This document shows positions 45,833 to 56,343 of a stretch of 64,000 bases of DNA, in pieces (position 1 is the stretch's first letter; every line of letters begins with the position of its first letter). This DNA is from Lithodes maja. Lineage: Eukaryota > Arthropoda > Malacostraca > Decapoda > Lithodidae. The stretch is taken from the NCBI GenBank assembly GCA_037953745.1, contig JBAKBP010013071.1, positions 1-64,000 on the forward strand, in the 5' to 3' direction. The position numbers and the translations under genes were made by a program. The notes beneath the pieces are model-generated. The model had not been told where the DNA came from. It saw only the letters and a program-made list of their open reading frames with translations, and searched no databases.

Positions 45833-47075
45833 ATATATTACTTAAGTCTAAGTATACTCCTATATACTAACTACCTTGGACTAGTTGAAGCAATAGGGAA
45901 CCTCTCCAATAAGATATATTACTTAAGTCTAAGTATACTCCTATATACTAACTACCTTGGACTAGTTGAAGCAATTGGGAACCTCTCCAATAAGATATAT
46001 TACTTAAGTCTAAGTATACTCCTATATACTACCTACCTTGGACTAGTTGAAGCAATAGGGAACCTCTCCATAAAAATATATTACTTAAGTCTAAGTATAC
46101 TCCTATATACTACCTACCTTGGACTAGTTGAAGCAATAGGGAACCTCTCCATAAAAATATATTACTTAAGTCTAAGTATACTCCTATATACTACCTACCT
46201 TGGACTAGTTGAAGCAATAGGGAACCTCTCCAATAAGATATATTACTTAAGTCTAAGTATACTCCTATATACTACCTACCATGGACTAGGTGAAGCAATA
46301 GGGAACCTCTCCATAAAAATATATTACTTAAGTCTAAGTATACTCCTATATACTACCTACCTTGGACTAGTTGAAGCAATAGGGAACCTCTCCAATAAGA
46401 TATATTACTTAAGTCTAAGTATACTCCTATATACTACCTACCTTGGACTAGTTGAAGCAATAGGGAACCTCTCCAATAAGATATATTACTTAAGTCTAAG
46501 TATACTCCTATATACTACCTACCTTGAACTAGTTGAAGCAATAGGGAACCTCTCCAATAAGATATATTACTTAAGTCTAAGTATACTCCTATATACTACC
46601 TACCTTGGACTAGTTGAAGCAATAGGGAACCTCTCCAATAAGATATATTACTTAAGTCTAAGTATACTCCTATATACTACCTACCTTGGATATCATAGCA
46701 ATAGGGAACCTCTCCAATAAGATATATTACTTAAGTCTAAGTATACTCCTATATACTACCTACCTTGGACTAGTTGAAGCAATAGGGAACCTCTCCAATA
46801 AGATATATTACTTAAATCTAAGTATACTCCTATATACTACCTACCTTGGACTAGTTGAAGCAATAGGGAACCTCTCCATAAAAATATATTACTTAAGTCT
46901 AAGTATTCTCCTATATACTACCTACCTTGGACTAGTTGAAGCAATAGGGAACCTCTCCAATAAGATATATTACTTAAGTCTAAGTATACTCCTATATACT
47001 ACCTACCTTGGACTAGTTGAAGCAATAGGGAACCTCTCCAATAAGATATATTACTTAAGTCTAAGTATACTCCTA

Positions 47076-47079
<4 letters not shown>
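45833..47079. repeat. 81-bp minisatellite, first block
   Basis: About 15 tandem units of 81 bp, variants of gatatattacttaagtctaa, then agtatactcctatatactac and the shared half. Because 81 is a multiple of three and one frame lacks stops, it creates long open frames with 27-residue repeats (IGNLSNKIYYLSLSILLYTT and so on). I do not regard these as genes. A variant with gatatcata replacing gactagttgaa occurs near 46688. Confidence 0.95.
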
Positions 47080-47111
<32 letters not shown>

Positions 47112-47560
47112 GACAATGAACGGAGGAAGGAAAAACACAGATAAAACAAAAAGGTCCATGTGCCTAAAGGCATCCTCCATTCATAAAATGTTTGTAACAA
47201 CTGGATTTAATCATTTGTAGATTGTAAGTTTGTGGAAAGCAATTCGAGGGAAGTGAATTCCAAAGAGTAGTAGCTCTGGGGATGAATTAATTCTGATAAG
47301 CAGAAGTCCTGCATTGTGGAGGAGAAAGTGTAAATTCATGGGCGCTCTCAGCTGCGCTAGTTCTACGGGGAAAGATGTGGAGAGGCGGCACAATTGAAGC
47401 AAGTTCCTCGGAACAATTGCTGTGAAAATATCTGTAGAATAATGCAAGGGATGCAACGTTTCTTTGTATGGATAATGTAGGAAGGTCCTGTGTGATTGCA
47501 GGGTTATTGATTAATCTAATAGCTTTATTTTGAATTTTGTCCAACTGCCTCAATGCAACC
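47080..47560 (-). mobile_element. LINE 3' part, interrupted by element D
   Basis: Poly(T) at 47080-47107 is the A tail of a minus-strand Jockey-like LINE. The frame covers LDKIQNKAIRLINNP to TSAYQN and is then damaged. The LINE stops at 47560 and resumes at 55797 on the other side of element D. Its left target-site copy is cctatata at 47072-47079. Confidence 0.9.
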
Positions 47561-49400
47561 TGTGACGCATGTCGAGTATGAGCATGCTGTACAGAACGCC
47601 CAGTCAGGCCCCACTCTCGCTAGGATCGTCAGGGCAGGAACTTTGGCTGTAGTCTGTGTAGAGTTTCCTAACTCAGCTTATGTGAACCGTTGTACTATAA
47701 GTATTATCATTATGTATTTTGTTTTCTTCTAAGTCAACGAGTTCTATTTTATATCATTAGTTATAAGTATTGTGTGTGGGACTTATATATGATGATGAGA
47801 GAGAGAGTTATGTGGCGCCGGCCGGTGAGCGCGCCACGAGGTGTGTAGGCCTCACTCCCTCCTTCCTCCTCCCTTCCTCCCTTTCAGCGCGTGGGAAGTT
47901 CTTTGTCGATCCCAGATTGAGAGAATATGACGTCATGATTGCCAGTGGGCGGTCCTTAAGTAGTTTGAGATATGCCGCTAGAGGGCCGAGTATAAAAAGA
48001 GAGGTTTTTGCCACCATGCTTCAGAACTCATCAGGCAAAGCGACCTCTCATATCCCTTGCAACTATCGATATTCTTCCGACTGATGTGAACTTTCTCTAC
48101 TCTCTGAACAGCCTATTTTCTTCTCTTCTCGTCCCTTTTTAACCAATGACCCCTTTGGTGCAGATTTAGTCAGCCAAAGTATTATCGCTTGAGTTCTCAC
48201 GAGATAAGTGCCTGTTAGATAGCCTATTTTTGGAAGGGTTAACTAGAATAGGATTGATTGATGTTTGTTGCACTCGTATATGTATTTCCCTGTGTACTAT
48301 TATTCATGTTCCTGTTTTCTGCTGGTTTAGGTAATGCTAGACTGGGATAGGGTTCCTCGAGTTGTGATTTCCTATGAGTGCTAGGTTGGTTGAACCAGCA
48401 CAATTGCAACGGAGACGTGGGAAGCCTAGGGGGTCTTTTTGATTGTGTACCGTGGGAGTTTAGCACTGTGTTGCGAGTGAGGGCTTTTGCCTGTGCCACC
48501 CAACACTGTGCTATCTCATTTGCTTGACTTTGAGAGGATCGCCAGGAGAGAACCAGATACTAGTGATCTGGATCTCTCAAGAGAGCATCCCGTCAATTAC
48601 CGTAATTTGGCCGCACAGTCTTAAGGACCTCGCTAGGCTACGAGCCGCTTGCACAGCCATTGTCTCTTAACCTTAGATATCCCAGCTAGACTTTGCTCGA
48701 CCAGCAGATACAGCATAGTATTGAAGCTTCTCCTTATGTATATTATTGTTTAAGCACTATTGATTTCATGTGTGGCACGCTTAGCTACTTCAGAGATTAG
48801 TGGCCCACGAGCACAATCTTAGTAGGCTATTGCCAGTGCATTGTCGGAGTACTTCTTCTTAATGTTTGCCATATCCTATTGCTTATTCTTATAATTCTTC
48901 TTATGTCAATTTAAAGCCTTTAATTACCAGTGAGTTATTCATTAAATTGCTGTTCAAAATCCGATACTTACTTCTTATGAGTATTCGAGAAGCATCTAAC
49001 TTATCAGAAGATTCCTTGCTTGATGCTCGAGGACTATTGTTTAACGTAACGTAATAGTGCCGATCCGAAGTAGAGGGTGGAGGACTTCTTAAGTTCTTAG
49101 TTCAAGGGTGGATTACTTCGGCTTCGGCCAACACTATTCTTTAGTGTTGTAGTACTTTCTTCTTTGTTTGATTGTTGACCAGACTAGATAACTCCCGTCT
49201 TGCTATTAGTCTGTTGTGTGAAACGCTAGTACCGAGTTCTTGTATACCCCGTTATAGCAGATAGAACTCTGGAGGGTAGTGGCGTTTTTTGTTCGGCTGG
49301 CAGTACTCTGGGGTTGGGATCGTGTGTTTCCGTTGTGGCAGCGAGCCATACTCGAGTCCTGTGTAAGAGCCCTAGTGTACCCGAGTGCCCGGTCGTAACA
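47561..49400 (+). repeat. Element D 5' LTR
   Basis: 1,840 bp, TGTGACGC...GTAACA, repeated at 53957-55796. Confidence 0.97.
47928..47998 (+). promoter_or_regulatory. Core promoter of element D LTR
   Basis: TGACGTCA at 47928-47935 and TATAAAAA at 47991-47998, about 55 bp apart. The same pair lies in the 3' LTR at 54324-54331 and 54387-54394. Transcription would start some 25-30 bp after the TATA box, near 48020. Function is inferred. Confidence 0.6.
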
Positions 49401-49402
49401 AA

Positions 49403-49420
49403 TGGCGACCTTGCTTAGGA
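49403..49420 (+). other. Primer-binding site of element D
   Basis: TGGCGACCTTGCTTAGGA, two bases after the 5' LTR. Confidence 0.75.
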
Positions 49421-49615
49421 TTTTGTGAACAGTATAATTTTTTGCAGAGTTGTACAACATTTGTTTGTTGGTACTTTAGCGTACATATTGAAGAATATTT
49501 TTTTTTTGTAAGGCAATTAGGAGAGCATTTAAGAGACTCCAGTTAATTTAGTAATTAGTGCTTGCATAAGGGAGTTTAACACTTTTGTCTCGAGAATTTT
49601 TTGGTGAACTTCAGT

Positions 49616-52600
49616 ATGTCGGGCCCTAGTACTGACGAGGAGCGAGAGATGCTAAGTGAGGAGGTGCCGTTAGTAACTAGTGAGGAGGATGCTAGACTTT
49701 TTGTGAGTAAGCAGTACCATGTGACGGAGGAGAGGCTGACTGGGGTGAATGTTTATGGCTTGCACCTGATAGCCAAGGTTTTGGGTCTATCCAATGTAGG
49801 AGGGATGTCCAAGGGGGAGCTGATTTCCTGGGTGTTGCGTGGGCGACATGGGGTTTCGGAGGAGAGGGCGTTTGGGGGGGTTCCTCCCCAGATCCCCTCT
49901 CACTCGACTCCCACAGTGCCGTCCACTCAGTTGCCGGAGGTTAGCACTCTCCCACAGAGGGATGAGCATTGGAAGATTGGAGTGCCCTCGGGCGGTGCGT
50001 ATGGTGGTTCCCCAGTTCTTGCCCCCCCTCCTTCAGTAGTGGCAGCTCCCTCTTCCGGCCTGTCTCCTGAGATGATATTTAGACTTGAGCTTGCTAAAAT
50101 TGAGTCTAGGAAGCAGGAGATGGAGAATGAGGCTAGGAAGCAGGAGATGGAGAATGAGACTAGGAGGCAGGAGAATGAGACTAGGAGGCAGGAGAATGAG
50201 ACTAGGAAGCAGGAGAATGAGACTAGGAAGCAGGAGAAGGAGATTGAGGCTGAGATTAGGAGGCACGAGGCTGAGCTTAGGTACGACTCAGAGAAATATT
50301 GTGCTCAAATAGATTTAGATAAGACTCGTGCAGAGTCGACAGGGATTCGGATGGGCCGGGAGGGCCAAGTAAGAGAACAGTCCTTGTCCCACTTAGTCAA
50401 ATTGGTGCCGGCATTTAGTGAAACTGAAGTCACAGAATTTTTTAATCGTTTTGAGAAGAAGTGTAGGGAGCATAATTGGCCTGAAGAGAAGTGGGCAGCT
50501 CTAGTCTCCTCCAGACTTACGGGTAAGGGTCTGAAGGCTTATGATGCACTGCCTTTAGAGTCTTGCATTGACTACCCAGTATTGAAGAGAGCTGTCCTAC
50601 GGGCATACGAGTTGCAACCAGAAACATATCGATTGAAGTTTCGGGGTGTTACGAAGACTAGGGAGGCGACCTTTCTTGAACATGCCCGGGACTTAAAAGA
50701 TGCACTTGCTAACTGGACACGTTCTGAGAAAGCTGAGACGGCCGAACAGTTGACTGAGCTGTTTCTGCTCGAGCAGTTTTATAAGTGTACTGGTGCAGAT
50801 ATGACTTTAACTATTAAAGAAAAGAACCCTAAAACTCTACAGGAGGCAGCTGAGATGGCTGACCTCCGGCTATCATTAATTCGTGGGTGCGGGTCTGCCC
50901 AGCGTAGTGAGGCAGGTAACAAGGGGCGTGACACCCCACCCCCCCGAGTTAGTGATATACATTATGCAAACAAGTACAAGAGCTATGATACCAAGACTGA
51001 CCACAAGACTAACACCGTCCCATTTAAGAAGGGGCCGGGCCCTTCCCAGTACCAAGGGAAGCCCAGAGGGGAGTTGGAGTGTTATCTTTGTCATGAAAAG
51101 GGGCACTTTGCAAGAGTCTGTCCTAGCAAACCACCTACAGCAGCTGTGTCTTTGGCCTGCAACATTGGTGTGTCTCCGAAGTCTTCTGAGTTTGCCCGGG
51201 GCAGTTCGTCAGAGGCTGAGGCACAGCCAATGCAGAAACACCTGAGAGGCTCGAACCCTGCTCAGGATGTTTTTTGCGACCATAGAGGACGGGGTTGCGT
51301 GATGTGGGCGGGGCGCAAGCATGGAGTAGAGGTCTTGCGTGATACAGGTGCTTCCCAGACTCTGATGAACAATTTGACTGGCTACCCTATAAATGCGGCT
51401 CGGGTGGTAGTGGTGCAGGGTATTAATGCAACTCGGTCATACCCGCTGGTGCGGTTGGAGTTGGAGGTGGATGGTGTGGCACGTGAATTGGATGTTGGGA
51501 TTGTGGAGAAACTGCCAGTGGAGGGCGTCGACCTTCTTCTCGGCAACGACTTTGCAATGCCCGCTTCTGAGGTTCTACCCTTAGTCGTTGCCGAGAGGAC
51601 GGCCGACGTGAGTAGGGAAGAGCAAGAGTGTGTCGAGCGGTGCCAGGCAGAACCCATGGCGTGTGCTGTCACCCGAGCTCGGGCAGATAAAGTGTCACAG
51701 CCTAGTCCTCCGTCTTCAGACCAGCAGAGGAACGATCAACAGGAGGAGGCTAAAGCTGGAGTTGGTTTTAAGAGTTTTGACTCGGCGGCTCTCCTGGGTG
51801 ATTTAGTATTGGCACCTATGTTGGAGTCTGGAGAGGCCCCAGGACCTGTCACAGTTAGTGAGGAGGTAGGGCCGGAAGAGACTCCGGGGCAGCAACGTTG
51901 CACACGGAGAGAAAAAAGGGTTGCTCAGTTTGATATTGGGGAAGGACTTGGGTTGCTTCGGAAGCATCTAGACAGGTTGGTTCCCTCAGATATTTGTAAA
52001 CTGCAGTTGGAGGATCCGGAAGTTCAGAAGTGTGGTAATGGTGCTGTCGAGATTAAACACGAGGACGGGGAAGCATGTCATGTGAACCTGTTGGAGGAGT
52101 TTGTGAGGCAACCACCTGAGCAGCCTACTGTCCCTGCGTTGGTCTGCCGCGGCCAAGGTGGAGAAGGAGAGGGGGGCAGTAGGGCACAGGTGGAGGAGAG
52201 TAGGGATTGTCATGTCTCGGCGAAGCAGTGGGCGGGGGACACGAGTCTGGTGGCTGTGGAAGTGCTAGAGCACCTGCCTGAGCAGCAGTGTGCAGCACTC
52301 CAGCACCAGCTCGGTTCATACCCCACTGGTCGTGCCGAGCCCCTGAGTCTCACAACTCGGGCGGTGCGAGATGTTCCGCAGGCAGGTCATGTGACTGTTA
52401 AAAGACCGTTAGCCTCGTTGTTTCGGTGGTTTAAGGTGGGCGACGAGGCCTTGGCATGGTTGCCAGGTCAGGGTCGACCCATGGCTGCCAAGGGTGGTGG
52501 TCAAAAGGAGGACATTGAGCAGATTGGTAAGGTCGGCTGTGGTATCGCAGTGCCCGGTCGTCGCATAGCCTCCCAATGCTGCTCTAGTCTAATGCAACAG

Positions 52601-53473
52601 CCCTACCACAGACCGACTGTATCTGGCCATGTCGCTAAAAGCGGTGATGCTGCGCAGGCAGATGTCGTCACAAGGAATGTGGGGGTGCGCATGTACGGTA
52701 TCGGCGGGGAAGCCTTAGCTATAATGAACTGTGGGAGTGACTGCACGGGTGGTACTGATTGTCCCTCTCATGACCTGGCTGTTCTAGGGACGAAGGTGGA
52801 GAAGGAGGGAGACTACAGGTTAGAAGCTGCGGTCTCGGCTGGGTTGTGGGAGGGCACAAGGCATGTTGTTCGTGGAGACAGTGCAAGGCAGTTATTTACT
52901 AGGCTATGGCAGTACTTTCGCATGTTTGTTGCTTCTCCAGGCCTGAGGTACGGGGTAGAATCCGACATGCAGGCTGGAGATAGTGCAAGGCTCAGTTTAA
53001 TTCCCTGCCGTATAAATCCTGCTCGACAGCCTATGGTGCAAGCAGAGCTGGATTACGTGTGGACGAAGGATCTGAGGGATAAGGAATGTCGTGAGTGGTC
53101 GTTGCGTGTAACTTTGTCCGAGCGTGCTAAAGAGGTATGTGGTTTTGTTGTGGACGGGAGTACCTACCAGTGCAATGTTGTGCCTGACGGACTTAAGAAT
53201 GCACCAGCAACGTGTCAGAGCCTGATGAATGAAAGTGAAAAGGACGATGATGCGCTGGGGCATTTCGAGATCTATGTTCCAGCCTATGGTCCGGTCGGTG
53301 TAGTTTACCCAGATCATTACCCTCTCGAGATCTTGGACCAGTTTCACAATCGGAATATGAGGCTGACCAGGTGGTCACTAAGGTTATTGGTATATAACCT
53401 GGACATAAGCCATATTGCCGGTTGTGACAACGAGGTTGCATGTGGTCGTTCAGGGGTATATGATCCTGGGTAA
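49616..53473 (+). CDS. Element D Gag-protease polyprotein with remnant pol tail
   Basis: I take the ATG at 49616, also present in element C; the frame extends five codons upstream to a TTG. About 1,285 codons without a stop. It has a charged repeat helix of ETRRQEN-type heptads (about 160-225) and capsid with HLVKLVPAFSETEVTEFF (about 262). SCAN-like RAYELQPETYRLKFRGV lies at about 333, zinc knuckle CYLCHEKGHFARVC at about 493, protease RDTGASQTLM at about 580 and LLLGNDF at about 645. After KHEDGEACHVNLLEE (about 820) comes the same patchwork tail as in C. D keeps a 31-residue RT piece (with LSERAKEVCG) that C lacks, and lacks 32 RNase H residues that C keeps; both changes are in frame. No RT or integrase active site. 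Likely supplies Gag and protease and moves using enzymes from related elements. Confidence 0.9.
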   Translation: MSGPSTDEEREMLSEEVPLVTSEEDARLFVSKQYHVTEERLTGVNVYGLHLIAKVLGLSNVGGMSKGELISWVLRGRHGVSEERAFGGVPPQIPSHSTPTVPSTQLPEVSTLPQRDEHWKIGVPSGGAYGGSPVLAPPPSVVAAPSSGLSPEMIFRLELAKIESRKQEMENEARKQEMENETRRQENETRRQENETRKQENETRKQEKEIEAEIRRHEAELRYDSEKYCAQIDLDKTRAESTGIRMGREGQVREQSLSHLVKLVPAFSETEVTEFFNRFEKKCREHNWPEEKWAALVSSRLTGKGLKAYDALPLESCIDYPVLKRAVLRAYELQPETYRLKFRGVTKTREATFLEHARDLKDALANWTRSEKAETAEQLTELFLLEQFYKCTGADMTLTIKEKNPKTLQEAAEMADLRLSLIRGCGSAQRSEAGNKGRDTPPPRVSDIHYANKYKSYDTKTDHKTNTVPFKKGPGPSQYQGKPRGELECYLCHEKGHFARVCPSKPPTAAVSLACNIGVSPKSSEFARGSSSEAEAQPMQKHLRGSNPAQDVFCDHRGRGCVMWAGRKHGVEVLRDTGASQTLMNNLTGYPINAARVVVVQGINATRSYPLVRLELEVDGVARELDVGIVEKLPVEGVDLLLGNDFAMPASEVLPLVVAERTADVSREEQECVERCQAEPMACAVTRARADKVSQPSPPSSDQQRNDQQEEAKAGVGFKSFDSAALLGDLVLAPMLESGEAPGPVTVSEEVGPEETPGQQRCTRREKRVAQFDIGEGLGLLRKHLDRLVPSDICKLQLEDPEVQKCGNGAVEIKHEDGEACHVNLLEEFVRQPPEQPTVPALVCRGQGGEGEGGSRAQVEESRDCHVSAKQWAGDTSLVAVEVLEHLPEQQCAALQHQLGSYPTGRAEPLSLTTRAVRDVPQAGHVTVKRPLASLFRWFKVGDEALAWLPGQGRPMAAKGGGQKEDIEQIGKVGCGIAVPGRRIASQCCSSLMQQPYHRPTVSGHVAKSGDAAQADVVTRNVGVRMYGIGGEALAIMNCGSDCTGGTDCPSHDLAVLGTKVEKEGDYRLEAAVSAGLWEGTRHVVRGDSARQLFTRLWQYFRMFVASPGLRYGVESDMQAGDSARLSLIPCRINPARQPMVQAELDYVWTKDLRDKECREWSLRVTLSERAKEVCGFVVDGSTYQCNVVPDGLKNAPATCQSLMNESEKDDDALGHFEIYVPAYGPVGVVYPDHYPLEILDQFHNRNMRLTRWSLRLLVYNLDISHIAGCDNEVACGRSGVYDPG

Positions 53474-53941
53474 ATTGACACACGGGTAGCCTCCTGCTTT
53501 GGTTTGAGTAGTATTTTGCGCTTGGTGCTTGTTGGCTCGCGGTTGTAGCCCAGCGTATTGGGTCGTAAAGCAGGATTGTTGAGCGTTTGGTATAGAAGAA
53601 AATAGGCTGCCCTTATAGTGCAGCCGAAAAAAACATATTAAAATATAAAAATCATATAAAAACTCTTTCTTTTTGATGAAGATAATTGTATAAGTTTGTC
53701 ATAGCCTATAAGGTTTGAGTAGTCCACGAACTATCAAACGGCTGAGCTGCTGTAAGCTCGCTCTGGGAGCATGATATTATGTCTTTTACTATTGTTGGGA
53801 GGAGTTATGAAATGTGAATTTTTTTTTATAAGATGTGTTTTAGTGATAAACTCAGCGTTGTTTTAGTGCCATGCGGTCGCTGGGTGTGGGGGGTTTGATG
53901 GGGTTCTGTATATCAGATTTTAGCTCAGGGTCGAGCAAGTA

Positions 53942-53956
53942 AAATCTTGGGGGAGG
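53942..53956 (+). other. Polypurine tract of element D
   Basis: AAATCTTGGGGGAGG abuts the 3' LTR. Confidence 0.75.
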
Positions 53957-55796
53957 TGTGACGCATGTCGAGTATGAGCATGCTGTACAGAACGCCCAGT
54001 CAGGCCCCACTCTCGCTAGGATCGTCAGGGCAGGAACTTTGGCTGTAGTCTGTGTAGAGTTTCCTAACTCAGCTTATGTGAACCGTTGTACTATAAGTAT
54101 TATCATTATGTATTTTGTTTTCTTCTAAGTCAACGAGTTCTATTTTATATCATTAGTTATAAGTATTGTGTGTGGGACTTATATATGATGATGAGAGAGA
54201 GAGTTATGTGGCGCCGGCCGGTGAGCGCGCCACGAGGTGTGTAGGCCTCACTCCCTCCTTCCTCCTCCCTTCCTCCCTTTCAGCGCGTGGGAAGTTCTTT
54301 GTCGATCCCAGATTGAGAGAATATGACGTCATGATTGCCAGTGGGCGGTCCTTAAGTAGTTTGAGATATGCCGCTAGAGGGCCGAGTATAAAAAGAGAGG
54401 TTTTTGCCACCATGCTTCAGAACTCATCAGGCAAAGCGACCTCTCATATCCCTTGCAACTATCGATATTCTTCCGACTGATGTGAACTTTCTCTACTCTC
54501 TGAACAGCCTATTTTCTTCTCTTCTCGTCCCTTTTTAACCAATGACCCCTTTGGTGCAGATTTAGTCAGCCAAAGTATTATCGCTTGAGTTCTCACGAGA
54601 TAAGTGCCTGTTAGATAGCCTATTTTTGGAAGGGTTAACTAGAATAGGATTGATTGATGTTTGTTGCACTCGTATATGTATTTCCCTGTGTACTATTATT
54701 CATGTTCCTGTTTTCTGCTGGTTTAGGTAATGCTAGACTGGGATAGGGTTCCTCGAGTTGTGATTTCCTATGAGTGCTAGGTTGGTTGAACCAGCACAAT
54801 TGCAACGGAGACGTGGGAAGCCTAGGGGGTCTTTTTGATTGTGTACCGTGGGAGTTTAGCACTGTGTTGCGAGTGAGGGCTTTTGCCTGTGCCACCCAAC
54901 ACTGTGCTATCTCATTTGCTTGACTTTGAGAGGATCGCCAGGAGAGAACCAGATACTAGTGATCTGGATCTCTCAAGAGAGCATCCCGTCAATTACCGTA
55001 ATTTGGCCGCACAGTCTTAAGGACCTCGCTAGGCTACGAGCCGCTTGCACAGCCATTGTCTCTTAACCTTAGATATCCCAGCTAGACTTTGCTCGACCAG
55101 CAGATACAGCATAGTATTGAAGCTTCTCCTTATGTATATTATTGTTTAAGCACTATTGATTTCATGTGTGGCACGCTTAGCTACTTCAGAGATTAGTGGC
55201 CCACGAGCACAATCTTAGTAGGCTATTGCCAGTGCATTGTCGGAGTACTTCTTCTTAATGTTTGCCATATCCTATTGCTTATTCTTATAATTCTTCTTAT
55301 GTCAATTTAAAGCCTTTAATTACCAGTGAGTTATTCATTAAATTGCTGTTCAAAATCCGATACTTACTTCTTATGAGTATTCGAGAAGCATCTAACTTAT
55401 CAGAAGATTCCTTGCTTGATGCTCGAGGACTATTGTTTAACGTAACGTAATAGTGCCGATCCGAAGTAGAGGGTGGAGGACTTCTTAAGTTCTTAGTTCA
55501 AGGGTGGATTACTTCGGCTTCGGCCAACACTATTCTTTAGTGTTGTAGTACTTTCTTCTTTGTTTGATTGTTGACCAGACTAGATAACTCCCGTCTTGCT
55601 ATTAGTCTGTTGTGTGAAACGCTAGTACCGAGTTCTTGTATACCCCGTTATAGCAGATAGAACTCTGGAGGGTAGTGGCGTTTTTTGTTCGGCTGGCAGT
55701 ACTCTGGGGTTGGGATCGTGTGTTTCCGTTGTGGCAGCGAGCCATACTCGAGTCCTGTGTAAGAGCCCTAGTGTACCCGAGTGCCCGGTCGTAACA
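53957..55796 (+). repeat. Element D 3' LTR
   Basis: 1,840 bp, offset by exactly 6,396 from the 5' LTR with no length difference and no mismatch seen. Confidence 0.97.
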
Positions 55797-56343
55797 AACC
55801 ACTCCACTTCCACCCCACAGAGGTGAACAGTAATCCATCTGAGAACGCACATGACTTTTATATATCACGGCCAACTGCTCGTCAGTGAAGAATTCTCGAA
55901 CTCGGTACAGGAGTCCCAGTTTTTTAGAGGCATTCTTAGCAATGCTTCTAACATAATGTGTCCAGCTCAAGTTAGTAGTTAATGTTACACCGAGAATGTC
56001 AATACTAGGGGAAGTGGGAATATTTACATCATTAACAAATATATGGGAGTTAGTGAGATTCTGTCGGTTAGAAAATTGAATGTACTTGGTTTTCTGTGCA
56101 TTAAAGGAAACTAGATTCTTTTGTCCCCATCCATTAATTCTAGAAAGGTCCTGGTTCAGAGAAATTGCAGTGTTTATTTTTGAATTTATAAGATCGGGTT
56201 GCGTGAAAGAATTGGTAAATGTGAAGGAACTGTGGAGTGTTGAGTCATCTGCGTAGGAATGTATTTGATTATGTGTGGTAGATATGAGATCATTGATATG
56301 AATGAGGAACAGAATTGGGGCCAAAACTGATCCCTGGGGAACA
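55797..56343 (-). mobile_element. LINE 5' part, continuing after element D
   Basis: The minus strand reads APILFLIHINDLISTTHNQI, HSYADDSTLHSSF, GWGQKNLVSFNAQKTKY and LGVTLTTNLSWTHYV, with the RT active site YADDS intact. It is truncated inside the GVPQGS motif at 56343, where the 81-bp array resumes with the second target-site copy cctatata. An apparent 240-codon frame reading into the LTR is a chimera with the inserted element. Confidence 0.9.

Larger units (their letters stand above)
47561..55796 (+). mobile_element. Gypsy element D, non-autonomous, very young
   Basis: An 8.24-kb LTR element on the plus strand inserted into the LINE. Target duplication aacc lies at 47557-47560 and 55797-55800. 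LTRs are 1,840 bp each, and I saw no difference in the stretches compared. Primer-binding site and polypurine tract are intact. One long open frame codes for Gag, protease and a remnant pol tail; integrase core and RT palm are missing. 53474-53941 is a non-coding tail. It is the same subfamily as element C. Confidence 0.97.

Noticed and set aside
47770..48084. 104-codon frame repeated at 54166-54480
   Set aside because: It lies inside the LTR across the promoter, and is duplicated only because the LTR is. In the C LTR the related frame is altered and carries changes that do not look coding.
3849..55796. Envelope gene in the Gypsy elements
   Set aside because: Only 260 to 480 bp lie between the RNase H end and the polypurine tract, with no long frame.
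55602..56324. A 240-codon frame joining LINE RT to other sequence
   Set aside because: Its C-terminal part is the LTR of element D read backwards, so it is a chimera created by the insertion.
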